Part shown: piece by piece, positions 7,331 to 7,750 of the stretch
How the letters are laid out: each line of letters begins with the position of its first letter
Position numbering within the stretch: the stretch's first letter is position 1
Source of the DNA: an uncultured Lysobacterales bacterium
Lineage (GTDB): Bacteria; Pseudomonadota; Gammaproteobacteria; Xanthomonadales; SZUA-36
DNA length: 7,750 nt
Assembly: GCA_937995275.1 (NCBI GenBank)
Contig: CALKKN010000200.1
Span: forward strand, 1 to 7,750
Direction of reading: 5' to 3'
Notes under the pieces: model-generated
The model's database searches: none
The model's input: only the letters and a program-made list of their open reading frames with translations
Told to the model about the DNA's origin: nothing
Position numbers and translations under genes: made by a program

Positions 7331-7750
7331 GCTCCTTGTCGACCATCGAGTAGCCGTTCTCCAGGTAGAATTCAAACTCGTGCCAGAAATGGCGCAGGAA
7401 ACCCTGCACCGGCCAGGCCGCCGCCTCGCCGAAGGCGCAAATCGTGTGCCCCTCGATCTGGCCGGCCGCGGACCGCAGCAATTCCAGGTCGCCGCTGCGG
7501 CCCTGCCCCGCGACGATGCGCTGCAGCATCCGGTGCATCCAGCCGGTGCCTTCCCGGCAAGGCGTGCATTGCCCGCATGACTCCATGTGGTAGAAGCGGG
7601 CGATCCGCTCGCAGGCGCGCACCATGCAGGTCGTGTCGTCCATGACGATGACGGCGCCCGAGCCCAGGCCGGAGCCGGCCTTGCTCAGATCATCGAAGTC
7701 CATCGTGCAATCCATGATGATTTCCGCCGGCAGCACCGGCATGGATGAAC
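7314..7750 (-). CDS. nuoF: NADH-quinone oxidoreductase subunit F, C-terminal part (cut by window edge)
   Basis: NuoF binds NADH and FMN and starts electron transfer in complex I. Only the last 145 or so codons are present; the Rossmann-like FMN/NADH-binding part is beyond the high-coordinate edge. Visible are the SSMPVLPAEIIMD segment, then KAGSGLGSGAVIVMDDTTCM of the SLBB/FMN-adjacent region. The N3 [4Fe-4S] motif ESCGQCTPCREGTGW has cysteine codons beginning at 7577, 7568 and 7559. The fourth ligand lies in GHTICAFG (codon beginning at 7439). The protein continues through AAAWPVQGFLRHFWHEFEFY, a conserved NuoF C-terminus. An in-frame ATG at 7742 is an internal methionine, not the start, because the frame remains open to the edge and the upstream residues fit the family. 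The TGA stop overlaps the nuoG ATG by 4 nt. Confidence 0.97.
   Translation of the reverse strand, partial: SSMPVLPAEIIMDCTMDFDDLSKAGSGLGSGAVIVMDDTTCMVRACERIARFYHMESCGQCTPCREGTGWMHRMLQRIVAGQGRSGDLELLRSAAGQIEGHTICAFGEAAAWPVQGFLRHFWHEFEFYLENGYSMVDKEQGLAA

Noticed and set aside
4942..7353. An 803-codon open frame on the plus strand covering almost all of nuoG.
   Set aside because: Its codons are exact reverse complements of the nuoG codons in the same register. It stays open only because this GC-rich gene avoids TTA, CTA and TCA. The product is Arg/His/Gln/Gly-rich with no recognisable domain, while nuoG is unambiguous.
1..7750. A search by eye for inserted accessory genes, mobile elements, tRNAs, CRISPR repeats, internal promoters or terminators.
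   Set aside because: No gap between genes exceeds 16 nt and every base is accounted for by the eight nuo genes and their junctions. No repeats or hairpins stood out, so there is no support for a novel system in this window.

Overview
The window is a continuous stretch of the respiratory complex I (NADH:quinone oxidoreductase, NDH-1) operon. Every gene lies on the minus strand. In transcription order, from high to low coordinates, they are nuoF (3' end only), nuoG, nuoH, nuoI, nuoJ, nuoK, nuoL and nuoM (5' end only). This is the standard bacterial order. No foreign gene, mobile element, RNA gene or CRISPR array interrupts it.

The DNA is GC-rich. Several protein features point to a proteobacterium, most likely a non-enteric gammaproteobacterium or a betaproteobacterium: a 162-residue NuoI, an approximately 800-residue NuoG without the N7 cluster cysteines but with a C-terminal molybdopterin-binding-like domain, the charged NuoJ tail, and the NuoL C-terminus. 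This placement is inferred from remembered family features, not from a search.

Layout: positions 7314-7750 hold the end of nuoF, with the ligands of FeS cluster N3. Positions 4909-7317 hold nuoG, with ligands for N1b, N5 and N4. Together these form most of the visible part of the NADH-oxidising and electron-transfer arm. nuoH (3872-4909) and nuoI (3381-3869) form the junction where electrons reach quinone: NuoI carries N6a and N6b, and NuoH forms the quinone chamber. nuoJ (2753-3367), nuoK (2437-2742), nuoL (441-2435) and nuoM (1-424) form the proton-pumping membrane arm.

The genes overlap by 4 nt (nuoF/nuoG) or 1 nt (nuoG/nuoH), or are separated by 1-16 nt. There is no room for an internal promoter or terminator between them, and the Shine-Dalgarno sequences mostly sit inside the end of the preceding gene. 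This implies one polycistronic message with translational coupling. Expected nuoA-E upstream and nuoN downstream are outside the window. I found no evidence of an undescribed system; the findings are small points about start choice, cluster ligands and domain architecture.
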